From contig JAVBMX010000017.1 of the NCBI GenBank assembly GCA_031551885.1, positions 1-64,000 on the forward strand: DNA of 64,000 nt, in the 5' to 3' direction. Every line of letters begins with the position of its first letter. The first letter of the stretch is position 1. Positions 1 to 8,197 of this stretch are shown piece after piece. This stretch comes from Frigididesulfovibrio sp031551885 (GTDB lineage Bacteria > Desulfobacterota > Desulfovibrionia > Desulfovibrionales > Desulfovibrionaceae). The notes below the pieces were generated by a model. That model was not told the origin of the DNA, did no database searches, and worked only from the letters and a program-made list of their open reading frames with translations. The translations under genes were made by a program, and so were the position numbers.

Positions 1-1
1 G

Positions 2-124
2 ATTGAGATCATGTTCGGCAGGCTCAAAGACTGGCGCAGAATAGCCATGCGCTATGACCGATGCGCACACACTTTCTTCTCCGCCATATGCCTCGCTGCT
101 TCCGTCATCTTTTATCTTAATTAA
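2..124 (+). pseudogene. 3' end of IS5-family transposase (cut by window edge)
   Basis: An open frame enters from the left edge and ends at TAA; its 40 visible residues begin IEIMFGRLKDWRRIAMRYDR and end VIFYLN. This is the typical C-terminus of DDE transposases of the IS5 family (IS427-like group), with the catalytic Glu in the IEIMFGRLKD stretch. Just after the stop, the sequence tgagtcctgagcctag resembles the terminal inverted repeat of such elements, so the right end of the IS probably lies near 125-142. Whether the element is intact cannot be judged because its 5' part lies outside the window. Confidence 0.8.
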
Positions 125-142
125 TGAGTCCTGAGCCTAGAA
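125..142. mobile_element. Probable right terminal inverted repeat of the IS5-type element
   Basis: The segment directly downstream of the transposase stop matches the style of IS427-group ends (complement of a ctaggctcaggactca-like left end). The left end is not in the window, so the repeat and target duplication cannot be verified. Confidence 0.4.
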
Positions 143-252
143 GTTGGCGTTCCGGTGGGGAATTGCCCAGAAGCGATATCCCCCATAACATAAAAAAAGA
201 GCGTTTCCGATCGCCGGACGATGAACGCTCCATCGCCTCACCGACTTCATAC

Positions 253-290
253 GAAAAAACCCCTCCGCTCAAAATTGTTTGAGCGGAGGG
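253..290 (-). terminator. Rho-independent terminator of the His-rich secreted protein gene
   Basis: A 13-bp perfect stem (261-273 with 278-290, loop attg) is followed on the minus strand by a run of T (complement of aaaaaa at 254-259). It lies just downstream of the minus-strand gene ending at 306. Confidence 0.85.
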
Positions 291-305
291 GGGAGTGCTT
301 GGAGG

Positions 306-542
306 TTAGCGGGAGCCGTCATCGCTCGGCGGGTACTTCACCTCGCCGTGCTCCAGACCGTGGCCGTGGCCGTGGCCGCCGCCATGGTACGACATCACGC
401 CGTACGGGCCGTCGGAATGCATGTTCACGATTCCCATGTGCTGGGGGCCGCTGGAGGTCAAATCACCCGAGGCGGCGAAAGCGGTTCCGGAAAGAGCCAA
501 AACAAACAACGACACGGGGAGTATGGACTTAAGCAGACGCAT
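306..542 (-). CDS. Small secreted His/Gly-rich protein
   Basis: A 78-residue protein with a clear Sec signal peptide (MRLLKSILPVSLFVLALSG, cleavage probably after AFA) and a short mature part containing GGGHGHGHGLEHGE. The start is the ATG at 542, preceded by a good ribosome site (aaggagaagtaag); a longer in-frame reading starts upstream of any leader and would bury the signal peptide. The mature domain is too short to assign to a family. Its signal peptide closely resembles that of the next minus-strand gene (MTRLKFIAPALLLVFALSG), so the two probably arose by duplication of a secretion module. His-rich composition suggests metal binding; that is inference only. Confidence 0.6.
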   Translation of the reverse strand: MRLLKSILPVSLFVLALSGTAFAASGDLTSSGPQHMGIVNMHSDGPYGVMSYHGGGHGHGHGLEHGEVKYPPSDDGSR

Positions 543-1001
543 CTTACTTCTCCTTCTTATATGGAGCGCTTGTTCATGCAGTAAGTTGCATAACGTGCGT
601 TTTCCTTGTTGCTCTCTTAATGCGAAACCCGTGCCGGCTTTGACACATCTTACTGCCACAGCAATGAAGCTGTGAAGGCCTCCACGAAAGAAAAGAAAGA
701 AATGCTTTTGCCCCAGAAAAGCGGCAAGTATTTGCACAATATGTCATGTAATATAGACAAATGCTGCACAAAAATGCAAAACACGGCAGACGAAAAGACA
801 GACGACAGCTTACAAAGCGAACAGATTTCCGCGCCGTCGCAGCTATGGGCAAAAAGCGAAAAAAGAATGCACAATATCGTCAAGCAGGAAATATATACAA
901 TGTATCTCCTATAAAAACAGGGGATATTTATCGATTATAACTCATTTTAAAGATTATTGAAGAATCTGCACTTTTCCCAGACTCCCACCTTCACCAGCAC
1001 G
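543..1001. other. AT-richer intergenic stretch, no convincing gene
   Basis: This stretch separates the two secreted-protein genes. Short open frames on both strands lack ribosome sites and GC-rich codon use typical of the neighbours. It presumably carries the promoter for the downstream minus-strand gene; no good -35/-10 pair stood out. Confidence 0.5.
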
Positions 1002-1037
1002 AAAAAAAGCGCGGCCCGGAACAAAGCCGGGCCGCGC
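1002..1037 (-). terminator. Rho-independent terminator of the Spy-like gene
   Basis: An 11-bp GC-rich stem (1009-1019 with 1027-1037) is followed on the minus strand by seven T (complement of 1002-1008). It ends the gene at 1072-1632. Confidence 0.88.
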
Positions 1038-1071
1038 AACATGAGAAGGCAAAGGACGAGGTGGTCTGAGG

Positions 1072-1632
1072 CTACCGATCGCCGTGGTGCGGGCCGGAAC
1101 CGCCCATTCCGTTGGGCCCCATGCCGCCGTGCATACCACCATGCATGCCGCCGGGCATACCGCCCATACCCATGCCGCCCATGCAGCCGCCGGGGGTGGG
1201 GCCGGCATCCGCGCGGGCGCCCATGCAGCCGCCCATGCCCATACCGTCATGGTAACCGTGGTATCCACGATAGAACGACAGGCCGGCCTTATCCAGGCTC
1301 CGGGAAAACGCGACGCGCTCTTCGTACAGCTTGCTCTTCAGGGCGGTGATGTCCTTCACCACGGCGGAAACGTCGTCCTTCGAAACGCCGTTCACTCCGC
1401 CAAGGGCGCGCAGTTCAAGGTATTTCCCTTCCAGTTGGTTGTGCAGGGGCATGACTTTGCCCATGAACTCGTCGTGCATCTTCTGGAACTGCGCCATCTG
1501 CTCTGGAGTCGGCGACGATTGCTGCTCGGGCGCGCTTCCGCCGGCTTTTTGGGTGCCGGTGGCCGCGAAGGCCACCCCGGAAAGAGCGAAAACCAACAAC
1601 AGTGCGGGGGCAATAAATTTCAACCGAGTCAT
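1072..1632 (-). CDS. Periplasmic Spy/CpxP/ZraP-like heavy-metal-responsive protein
   Basis: A 186-residue secreted protein: signal peptide at 1-26 (ends GVAFA), a helical middle with a Q/E-rich stretch resembling the Spy/CpxP/ZraP LTxxQ-type fold (TPEQMAQFQKMHDEFMGKVM), and a C-terminal tail rich in Met, Gly and His (repeats such as GGMHGGMHGGMG). ZraP-type proteins are periplasmic chaperones that bind zinc and modulate envelope-stress kinases. The Met/His tail fits copper or zinc binding, but the specific metal is inference. The start ATG at 1632 is preceded by aaggagcc. The companion gene at 306-542 shares the signal-peptide style, and both end in strong terminators, so they are separately transcribed. 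Confidence 0.7.
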   Translation of the reverse strand: MTRLKFIAPALLLVFALSGVAFAATGTQKAGGSAPEQQSSPTPEQMAQFQKMHDEFMGKVMPLHNQLEGKYLELRALGGVNGVSKDDVSAVVKDITALKSKLYEERVAFSRSLDKAGLSFYRGYHGYHDGMGMGGCMGARADAGPTPGGCMGGMGMGGMPGGMHGGMHGGMGPNGMGGSGPHHGDR

Positions 1633-1969
1633 TCGAAGGCTCCTTGTTATGTTTTCGAGAACGCCATAATGTGCAATAAACTGCACATTATCGATTCACT
1701 TCTCTACTCTTGTTGCCAAACCCGTGCCGGCTTCTCTCCGCTCCGCGCGAGCCTTGTCGGGCCGTGCCGGGAGGCGGAAGCCGCCAAACCGTTTTTCGGG
1801 TTCGGCAACCGCTTTTGTGCAGAAAATTTCCTCCCGCAAGCCGATACGGCGAATAGGCCCGCCGTATCGGCCGGGACCGCCCGGTTTAAACAATGGAGCG
1901 ACACCTCATTGACCTTCATCCCGCGCCGTTTTAAGAAGGCCGATCGCACCCTTAAGCAGGAAGTATGTC
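1633..1969. other. Leader region upstream of glnN with inverted repeat
   Basis: Divergent intergenic region. It holds an 11-bp perfect inverted repeat (1840-1850 with 1861-1871, loop of 10) without a T run, so it is more likely a leader stem or operator than a terminator. No sigma-54 promoter matching TGGCAC-N5-TTGC was found, although that would be expected for some nitrogen-regulated genes. Confidence 0.4.
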
Positions 1970-4174
1970 ATGAACAGTCGCAACAGTGCCCGCCGCGCCG
2001 CCATAGCCCATGTATCCGAGACCCGCCCTCTGGATCGGGGCATCGACTACAGGCGCGAGCCCCTGCACGAAATTTTCGGCTCTTTGGTGTTCGACGAGGC
2101 CGCCATGCGCGCCCGCCTGCCCAAGGACGTTTTTGAGCGGATGAACGCCACCATCCGCCGGGGCCTGCCCCTGGCCGCCGACGTCGCCGACGTGGTGGCC
2201 AATTCCATGAAAGATTGGGCCGTGGAAAACGGAGCCACCCACTATACCCACTGGTTCCAACCCATGACCGGCAATACGGCGGAAAAGCACGACTCGTTCC
2301 TCTCCCCCGCCGAGGGCGGCCGGGTGATCAATGAATTTTCCGGCAAAATGCTGATCAAAGGAGAATCCGACGCGTCCTCCTTCCCTTCGGGCGGCATCCG
2401 CTCGACCTTCGAAGCCAGAGGCTACACGGCCTGGGACCCGCGCTCGCCCGTCTTTCTGCAGGAAAGCCTGAACGGCCGCACCTTGTGCATTCCCACGGCA
2501 TTCTGTTCCTACACCGGCGAATGCCTGGACCGCAAAACCCCGTTGTTGCGCTCCATCCAGGCCATCTCCACGCAGGCCCTGCGCATCCTGCGCCTGTTCG
2601 GCAACACCACGGCCACGCACGTCAACGTGAACCTGGGCATTGAGCAGGAATACTTTTTGGTCGACCGCCAACTCTTCCTCCAGCGCCCGGACTTGGTGAA
2701 CGCCGGGCGAACCCTGTACGGCGCCCGCCCGCCCAAAGGGCAGGAAATGGGTGACCATTACTACGGCAGCATCCGGGGCCGGGTTCTTTCGTTTATGATG
2801 GATGTTGAAAAGCGCCTCTATCGCCTGGGCGTTCCCCTGAAGACCCGGCACAACGAGGTGGCTCCGGCCCAGTTCGAGCTGGCTCCTCTGTATGAAGAGG
2901 CCAACATCGCCACGGACCACAACATGCTGATCATGGAGATTTTGCGCGGCGTGGCCCGGGACCACGGTTTCGTCTGCCTTTTGCACGAAAAACCCTTCAA
3001 GGGCGTGAACGGCAGCGGCAAGCACAACAACTGGTCCCTGGCCGACTCCGAAGGCAACAACCTGCTCGACCCGGGCGACACCCCGCACGAGAACGCCCAG
3101 TTCCTGGTCTTTCTCTGCGCCGTCATGCGCGCGGTGCACACGTACGCGCCGCTCATCCGGGTGGGCACGGCCACGGCCGGCAACGATCACCGCCTGGGCG
3201 CGCACGAAGCCCCGCCGGCCATTCTTTCCATGTTCATCGGCAACGAGCTGATGGAAGTGGTCGAGGCCGTGCGCACCGGTTCGGGCATCGAGGGCAAGAA
3301 AAAGGAATACATGCGCATCGGCGTGTCCGCCCTGCCGGCCCTCCCCAAAGACGCCACCGACAGAAACCGCACCTCGCCGGCCGCTTTCACCGGCAACAAG
3401 TTCGAGTTCCGGGCCGTGGGCTCGTCACAGTCCCCCGCGCCCACGGTATTCCTGGTGAACGCCGTCGTGACCGAAGCCCTGGACGCTTACGCCGGCATTC
3501 TTGAAGCCGCCGTGGCCGAAGGCACCCCCTTCCTGGATGCGGTCAACCATCTGCTGCGCGAAGAGTTCAACGCCCACGCGCCGGTGCTGTTTTCCGGCGA
3601 CAGCTACAGCGCCTCCTGGCCCAAAGAAGCCGAACGCCGGGGCCTGCCCAACCTGCGGGATGCGGTTTCCGCCTTGGAGCGGTTCTCGGACGAGGAAAAC
3701 GTGGCCGTGCTCGCCCGTTACGGCGTGCTCTCGCCCCGCGAGGTCAAGGCGCGCCAGGACATCCTGTTCAACGAATACTCCGGCGCTTTGGTCATTGAAG
3801 CCCAGGTGGCCCTGGAAATGGGCCGGACCATCATTCTGCCCGCTGCCCTGGAATGGCAAAGACGGCTGGCCAAGAATATTCTGGCCCTGCGGGAAACCGG
3901 CTTTGGACCAGATATGAGCGAAACCCAGGAGCTTTTGCTCGACCGGGTCAACCGGCACGTGCGGGACTTCATGATCGCGTTGGATCGCCTGGAGGAGGAA
4001 CTGCCCCGCTGCATGGAGATCAAGAGTTCCCCCCAGAAGAAAGCCCAGTTCTGCCGAGATCTTCTGGTGCCGGTTATGGCCGCCTGCCGGGCCGAGGGCG
4101 ACGCCTTGGAGCAACTCGTGGACGACGAGTTGTGGGCGCTGCCGAAGTATAGGGAATTGCTCTGGATTTATTAG
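1970..4174 (+). CDS. glnN: Type III glutamine synthetase
   Basis: Catalyses ATP-dependent condensation of glutamate and ammonia to glutamine in the cytoplasm. At 734 residues it has the size of GSIII, not the 440-470 residues of type I. Motifs visible: NVNLGIEQEYFLVDR near 225, HNEVAPAQFELAP near 293, the nucleotide-binding VNGSGKHNNWSL near 346, and GNDHRLGAHEAPPA near 404, all characteristic of the family. The start ATG has a weak ribosome site (aagcaggaag). A perfect palindrome overlaps the stop codon, so the gene appears monocistronic. Unlike GSI, the enzyme has no adenylylation site known to me, so regulation is probably transcriptional. Confidence 0.93.
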   Translation: MNSRNSARRAAIAHVSETRPLDRGIDYRREPLHEIFGSLVFDEAAMRARLPKDVFERMNATIRRGLPLAADVADVVANSMKDWAVENGATHYTHWFQPMTGNTAEKHDSFLSPAEGGRVINEFSGKMLIKGESDASSFPSGGIRSTFEARGYTAWDPRSPVFLQESLNGRTLCIPTAFCSYTGECLDRKTPLLRSIQAISTQALRILRLFGNTTATHVNVNLGIEQEYFLVDRQLFLQRPDLVNAGRTLYGARPPKGQEMGDHYYGSIRGRVLSFMMDVEKRLYRLGVPLKTRHNEVAPAQFELAPLYEEANIATDHNMLIMEILRGVARDHGFVCLLHEKPFKGVNGSGKHNNWSLADSEGNNLLDPGDTPHENAQFLVFLCAVMRAVHTYAPLIRVGTATAGNDHRLGAHEAPPAILSMFIGNELMEVVEAVRTGSGIEGKKKEYMRIGVSALPALPKDATDRNRTSPAAFTGNKFEFRAVGSSQSPAPTVFLVNAVVTEALDAYAGILEAAVAEGTPFLDAVNHLLREEFNAHAPVLFSGDSYSASWPKEAERRGLPNLRDAVSALERFSDEENVAVLARYGVLSPREVKARQDILFNEYSGALVIEAQVALEMGRTIILPAALEWQRRLAKNILALRETGFGPDMSETQELLLDRVNRHVRDFMIALDRLEEELPRCMEIKSSPQKKAQFCRDLLVPVMAACRAEGDALEQLVDDELWALPKYRELLWIY

Positions 4175-4205
4175 AGCAAATTAACTTTGCAAAGTTAATT
4201 TGCTC
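4174..4205 (+). terminator. Perfect 32-bp palindrome at the end of glnN
   Basis: Two 16-base arms meet with no loop at 4189/4190 and the left arm begins at the last base of the glnN stop codon. It lacks a T tract, so it is a terminator-like or mRNA-stabilising hairpin. Confidence 0.6.
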
Positions 4206-4343
4206 CGGCAGCCGCGCAAGCGGAAGACAAGGCTGCGTATGGTGTGGGTCGCAACACTTTCGGCGAAAAAAGCCCTTGCTCCAGCCGACCGGGCGGCACG
4301 TTTGCGGGCTCGTTTGGAAGCCGGTCTGTAATATGGTTTCATA

Positions 4344-4366
4344 AACATTTTCAAAGTGAAAATGTT
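4344..4366. repeat. Short palindrome CATTTTCA-N3-TGAAAATG (copy 1)
   Basis: 10-bp arms separated by 3 bases. The same inner sequence with the same spacer length recurs at 47114-47136 with different but still complementary outer bases. Confidence 0.6.
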
Positions 4367-4373
4367 CTATGGA

Positions 4374-4512
4374 CTGTTTCCAAGGAAATCTTTCGTCCGG
4401 CTACCGTGTCGAACTGCCCTTTTTGCTCCGGTCGAGTACCAGAAGAGGACGCGTCCTTCGCAAAAAGGGCAGTTTTCCTTGTCCTTGGCGCGAAATCTTT
4501 ACCTGGAAACAG
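4374..4512. repeat. Long imperfect inverted repeat in intergenic region
   Basis: Nested stems: a perfect 15-bp inner pair (4412-4426 with 4460-4474) and a mismatched outer pair of about 22 bp (from 4374, ending 4512; both outer ends read ctgtttcc / ggaaacag). The loop contains the small palindrome ggacgcgtcc. Open frames here look accidental. Could be a structured RNA or a miniature inverted-repeat element. Confidence 0.5.
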
Positions 4513-4570
4513 CCCCTTATGCGCTTTCCCCTGAAAAAGGCGCATATGCTCTTCAAGACATGAGGAACAA

Positions 4571-4616
4571 GAAAAAAACGAAAACGCGTCGGCATTCGAC
4601 GCGTTTTCGTTTTTTC
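4571..4616. terminator. Bidirectional terminator between glnN region and methyltransferase
   Basis: A 13-bp core stem (4579-4591 with 4597-4609) is flanked by A-run and T-run, so it can act on both strands. It lies just beyond the stop of the minus-strand methyltransferase gene. Confidence 0.85.
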
Positions 4617-4618
4617 GC

Positions 4619-5332
4619 TCAGCCGCGTGCTTCGGCCAAGGTATCCACGGCCTGGAAGGTCTTGACCCAGGCCGGAGGAAAATTTCGCAGCACCCGCCGA
4701 ACTTCGGTGCGGGCGAAGCCCGCCGCCTTCATGTATCCTTCTTTCCGGAAATAGCTGAACTGGATAAACCGACCGTCATCCCGCAAGACGGCTTTCACGG
4801 CCGCCAGCACCGCCGCGCGCTCTTCAACGGGCAGGGACACCAGGGGAAGAGACGACACCACACAGTCCACGCGTTTACGGGGCAACAACGTCGCCAAAAG
4901 AGAGGCGTCGCCGCGGATGACCGTCAGTTCGGGAAACCGCCGGCGGAGAACTCTCGCCAGCGCATCGGACTTTTCAACGGCCACCAGCCTGTCGAGGGAA
5001 ATGCCCCGCTCAAGCAGGACACGGGTAATCGCGCCGGTTCCGGCACCCAATTCCACCACCAAGCCGTCACCCTCCGGCACGCGTTCGGCCAGGGCTTCGG
5101 CCAACGCCCGCCCGCTGGGGCACACCGCGCCCACCATGCGCGGCGAACAGACAAAGGCCCGCGCGAACGCCGCCCCCGAACGAACGGAACCGCCGCGCAC
5201 CACGCCGTAGCCTTTGTCCCAGACATGGTGCAGGCGCGTTCCGATTGCCCGGACGGCCCCCACCCCTTTGCGGAAAGACGTCACGACACTCCCCCGTTTG
5301 GCGGAAACGGAATTAAGGGAAAATCTCTTCAT
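4619..5332 (-). CDS. SAM-dependent methyltransferase, phospholipid N-methyltransferase (PmtA)-like
   Basis: 237 residues. The SAM-binding motif I reads VVELGAGTGAITRVLLERG and is followed by VAVEKS (acidic end of strand 2) and VDCVVSSLPLVSLP, where PmtA and KsgA-like enzymes carry their motif IV. The AGAGTG-type motif preceded by CPSGRALAEALAERV resembles bacterial phospholipid N-methyltransferases acting on phosphatidylethanolamine at the membrane. The start is placed at the ATG at 5332, nine bases after aagga; an ATG six bases upstream is also possible. KsgA-type rRNA dimethyltransferase is the alternative family, but the NLPY motif is replaced by SLPL. Confidence 0.72.
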   Translation of the reverse strand: MKRFSLNSVSAKRGSVVTSFRKGVGAVRAIGTRLHHVWDKGYGVVRGGSVRSGAAFARAFVCSPRMVGAVCPSGRALAEALAERVPEGDGLVVELGAGTGAITRVLLERGISLDRLVAVEKSDALARVLRRRFPELTVIRGDASLLATLLPRKRVDCVVSSLPLVSLPVEERAAVLAAVKAVLRDDGRFIQFSYFRKEGYMKAAGFARTEVRRVLRNFPPAWVKTFQAVDTLAEARG

Positions 5333-5463
5333 CGCCATATGTCCTTCATATGCTCCTTGGGAGTTCCGAACCACAAAAGAAAAAAGCCTGTCGATTGGAA
5401 GTACCCATCCCGCCGTCTCTTGGCAAGCCCCCCCCGTCGCGGATAATCACGCCCCCAGAGCTG

Positions 5464-5492
5464 TTGACACCCCCAGGAATGTCTTTCAGAAT
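5464..5492 (+). promoter_or_regulatory. Candidate sigma-70 promoter for the 5551 gene pair
   Basis: TTGACA at 5464-5469, 17-base spacer, CAGAAT at 5487-5492; about 58 bases upstream of the start codon. Confidence 0.55.
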
Positions 5493-5550
5493 AGATGTTT
5501 CCATGTTCCTTTTTGACGGCTTCCTGTGAAGGCCTACGCGAGAAACCCGC

Positions 5551-5877
5551 ATGAAGATCTTTTTTCTTTGCCTGCCGCTCCTCTGGATGACCCCGATGGT
5601 CGAAGCCCGTGCGGAAACGCCGTTTGAGCATGAGCTGCAAAGTTTTGTGGGTGAGAAAGATACCTACATCGGCCGACGGTTCAAAGCGCGCTTTCCCTCG
5701 CTGTATTCCCGGCTGGTTTCCATCTGCTGCCTCAAAGACGGCGGCAAGGTCAGCGAAGTCCGCTGGTATCCCCGCCCGGCCGGCGGCGGTGGAGATTATC
5801 CCTGCCGGGCCGTGTTTCAGTCGCGGGAAGGAAAAATCGTCCGCGTGGACCTTTTTGGCCAGGGGTGCGGACGATGA
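5551..5877 (+). CDS. Small secreted protein of unknown function
   Basis: 108 residues with a signal peptide (MKIFFLCLPLLWMTPMVEA, cleavage near ARA). The mature part has a CC pair (SICCLKDGG) and two further cysteines near the C-terminus (DYPC, QGCGR), so disulfides are possible in the periplasm. I do not recognise the family. A good promoter lies upstream, and the stop codon overlaps the start of the next lipoprotein gene (ATGA), so the two are translationally coupled and probably act together in the envelope. Confidence 0.65.
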   Translation: MKIFFLCLPLLWMTPMVEARAETPFEHELQSFVGEKDTYIGRRFKARFPSLYSRLVSICCLKDGGKVSEVRWYPRPAGGGGDYPCRAVFQSREGKIVRVDLFGQGCGR

Positions 5878-6404
5878 GGGCGCTGTTCATCCTTCTTGCG
5901 GCCGTGGCCTTGTGCGGTTGCGCTTCCATGTCCAGCCCGAACCTGGAGACCGAAGCCGACACCGACGGCCTGAAACGCCGTTTGGATTTGCTTGTGGGCA
6001 CGCCGGAACGTGAGCTCGCCGCCCGCCTGCCCCAAGTGCTGGAACTGGCCGGTCCCCTGGAGTTGCTGAACGCCGACTGCAGGGCGGACGGAACAAAGGA
6101 AATCGAATTTTACTGGGAACATCGCTACGAGCTTCCCATCGCCTATCAGCGGCCGTACCCGAGCACCTCGGCCGCCGTTTTCGGCACGTACGCCTTCTTT
6201 GGTCTGGGCTGGAGCCCTTCGGTCAACTCGGCCCAACCGCCGATCAAACCCTGCACCCTGCGGTTCACGGCCAAAGACGGTTTGGTCGTCGCCCACCGCG
6301 CCGAAGGCCCCGGCTGCGAACGCTTCGCCCCCACACTGTCCGCCGAGTTCCTGTCCGCCCCGCCCCTGGACAACCCGGATCTGATCCTTACTTGTCCGAA
6401 ATAA
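5874..6404 (+). CDS. Outer-membrane-type lipoprotein of unknown function
   Basis: 176 residues; the N-terminus MRALFILLAAVALCGCASMS is a lipoprotein signal peptide with lipobox LCGC, and Ser after the Cys fits export beyond the inner membrane (the Asp +2 retention signal is absent). The rest has no motif I recognise; a WEHRYELPIAYQRPYPS segment and a C-terminal LILTCPK are visible. The ATG overlaps the stop of the preceding secreted-protein gene by four bases. A copy of the dispersed hairpin element follows about 110 bases after the stop. Confidence 0.7.
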   Translation: MRALFILLAAVALCGCASMSSPNLETEADTDGLKRRLDLLVGTPERELAARLPQVLELAGPLELLNADCRADGTKEIEFYWEHRYELPIAYQRPYPSTSAAVFGTYAFFGLGWSPSVNSAQPPIKPCTLRFTAKDGLVVAHRAEGPGCERFAPTLSAEFLSAPPLDNPDLILTCPK

Positions 6405-6511
6405 TGCGACGGCGGCAAACGGCGAAGGCCTTCCGTCAAGCGCCGGCCTGACGTCATCAAGGCCGATGAAATTTCGGCAAAAATGTCGAACTTCTCTGAA
6501 CACCGAAACCT

Positions 6512-6629
6512 CGGCAATGGTTTGATTTGGTGTCAGACAAGGAAGACGAAGCTTTGGGCGATGGGGCTGAACTCTTCGGTCCTGCCCCGGAGCACAAAAC
6601 AAGTCTGACGCCGTATCACGCCATTGTCG
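6512..6629 (+). repeat. Dispersed hairpin element, family 1, copy A
   Basis: Conserved core (about 6531-6620) starting tgtcagacaagg, containing a GGGGC/GCCCC stem-loop and closing with gtctgacgccgtatcacg. The core ends pair perfectly here (gtcagac with gtctgac). Outer arms cggcaatgg (6512-6520) and ccattgtcg (6621-6629) pair with one wobble and differ from arms of other copies. Lies between the lipoprotein gene and mltG. Confidence 0.8.
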
Positions 6630-6748
6630 TTTGTTGAAACCTGACGCATAACCGGCTAAAAGAAGTACGAATTCCAGACCGACGACGGAACGAAGCAACC
6701 GCCCGTCCCCGCGCACGAAGACCTCAACGCCCGGACTCCCCATACCTT

Positions 6749-8197
6749 ATGAGCGACGCCACCCCCCAGAACACCCCGCCCCGACGCCTGTTCCCGCGCT
6801 TGCTGCGCCGCCTGTTTTTCACCATCATCTGGCTCGGCCTCATCGCCGCCGGCCTGGTCTTCTGGGATGCGGCCCACTTTCTCCGCACCCCCGGCAACAC
6901 CAATGAAGAGCCGCCCTTGGCCGTGCTGGAAACCTGGTATCGGGAAGGCCTCAAGGGCGTGCCTCCTTGGGAGGTACCGCGCAAGGCTCCTTCCGAACCC
7001 AAGGATGTGATCGTCAGCATCGACCCGGGCGCGACGTTTGTTCGGGTGGCCTGGGATTTGAAAAAGGCCGGGGCCATCACCAACGTTTCCCGCTTTCTGC
7101 TGCTCGGCAAGTATGAAAACGCCCTGGGTTCGGTCAAAGCCGGGGAATACCTGGTCAACACCGGCTGGACCCCTGAACAGGTGCTGATGCAGATAACCAA
7201 GGGGCGTTCCCTGCTCTACCGGCTCTCGCTACGCGAGGGGCTGACCTGGTGGGAAACGGCGGACGCCGTGGCCGAGCAGGGTTTCGCCAAAGCTTCGGAT
7301 TTGGCCGAAGTGCTGCGCGACCCGGAATTCCTGGCCGCCCACAGCATTCCGTTCGCCGACGCCGAAGGATTCCTCTACCCGGAAACCTATTTGCTGAAAA
7401 AGCCCAAAACCTTGGATAAGGCCCAAGCCAGGGAAATGGCCGACTTCCTGGTGAAGTCGTTCTGGACCCGCACCGAAGCCGTCTGGTCCCGCCTGCCCGT
7501 TCGGGAAGGCGGAACGGCCGTGGAACGCCGCTTCACCGCCGACGGGGCTTTGTACCGTCCGTCGCGCAACGCGACCTCCCAAGCGGCCGGCGGCATACCG
7601 CGCATGGGCAACGGAACCTCGCGGACAGACGCCGCCACATCGGCGATAGGTAACGGAACCACGCAAACGGACACCGCCACACCGCCCGCCGGCAACGCCA
7701 CGCTTCCGGCCTCGGCGGCTCCGGCTCCGGCTCCGGAAGACCTCGTCACCGTGCTCGGCCCGGCCCGGCCCCAGGACATCGACCCGGCGGCATTGAAGCG
7801 CCTGATCATTCTGGCCTCGCTGGTGGAGCGGGAAACCGCCGTGCCCGATGAACGCGCCCGGGTGGCCGGGGTCTATGCCCTGCGTATGCAGAAAAATATG
7901 TTGTTGCAGTGCGACCCCACGATCATCTACGGAGTGGGGCCGTCCTTCAGCGGGGCCATCAGGCGCTCGCAACTCGACGACGCGAAAAATCTTTACAACA
8001 CGTACATCCACCCCGGCCTGCCCCCCGGCCCGATTTGCTCGCCCGGCCTGGCCTCGCTCAAAGCCGCCCTGAATCCGGAGCAGCACGACTACCTCTACTT
8101 CGTGGCCACCGGCACAGACGGCAGGCACGTGTTCTCCAAAACCCTGAGCGAGCATAATAAAGCCGTGCAGGACTATAGGCGCACCCAAGGGCGATGA
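6749..8197 (+). CDS. mltG: Endolytic murein transglycosylase MltG
   Basis: 482 residues, one N-terminal membrane helix (about 20-43) and a periplasmic YceG domain. MltG cuts nascent glycan strands next to the membrane and sets chain length together with PBP1-type synthases; a PBP1A gene lies 2.3 kb downstream. The catalytic Glu sits in ASLVERETA near residue 360, followed by the conserved CDPTIIYG and YNTY..GLPPGPI segments. Odd feature: an insertion of about 75 residues (roughly 255-330), before the catalytic Glu, built of 14-residue repeats starting with NAT or NGT at Asn 274, 288, 302 and 316. The next gene overlaps the stop by ATGA. Confidence 0.93.
   Translation: MSDATPQNTPPRRLFPRLLRRLFFTIIWLGLIAAGLVFWDAAHFLRTPGNTNEEPPLAVLETWYREGLKGVPPWEVPRKAPSEPKDVIVSIDPGATFVRVAWDLKKAGAITNVSRFLLLGKYENALGSVKAGEYLVNTGWTPEQVLMQITKGRSLLYRLSLREGLTWWETADAVAEQGFAKASDLAEVLRDPEFLAAHSIPFADAEGFLYPETYLLKKPKTLDKAQAREMADFLVKSFWTRTEAVWSRLPVREGGTAVERRFTADGALYRPSRNATSQAAGGIPRMGNGTSRTDAATSAIGNGTTQTDTATPPAGNATLPASAAPAPAPEDLVTVLGPARPQDIDPAALKRLIILASLVERETAVPDERARVAGVYALRMQKNMLLQCDPTIIYGVGPSFSGAIRRSQLDDAKNLYNTYIHPGLPPGPICSPGLASLKAALNPEQHDYLYFVATGTDGRHVFSKTLSEHNKAVQDYRRTQGR

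Noticed and set aside
672..914. Plus-strand frame with Lys/Cys-rich product
   Set aside because: No ribosome site, AT-rich intergenic background, no family resemblance.
1952..3205. Minus-strand frame of 417 codons opposite glnN
   Set aside because: Shadow of the glutamine synthetase codons; composition rich in Gly/Val/His typical of antisense frames.
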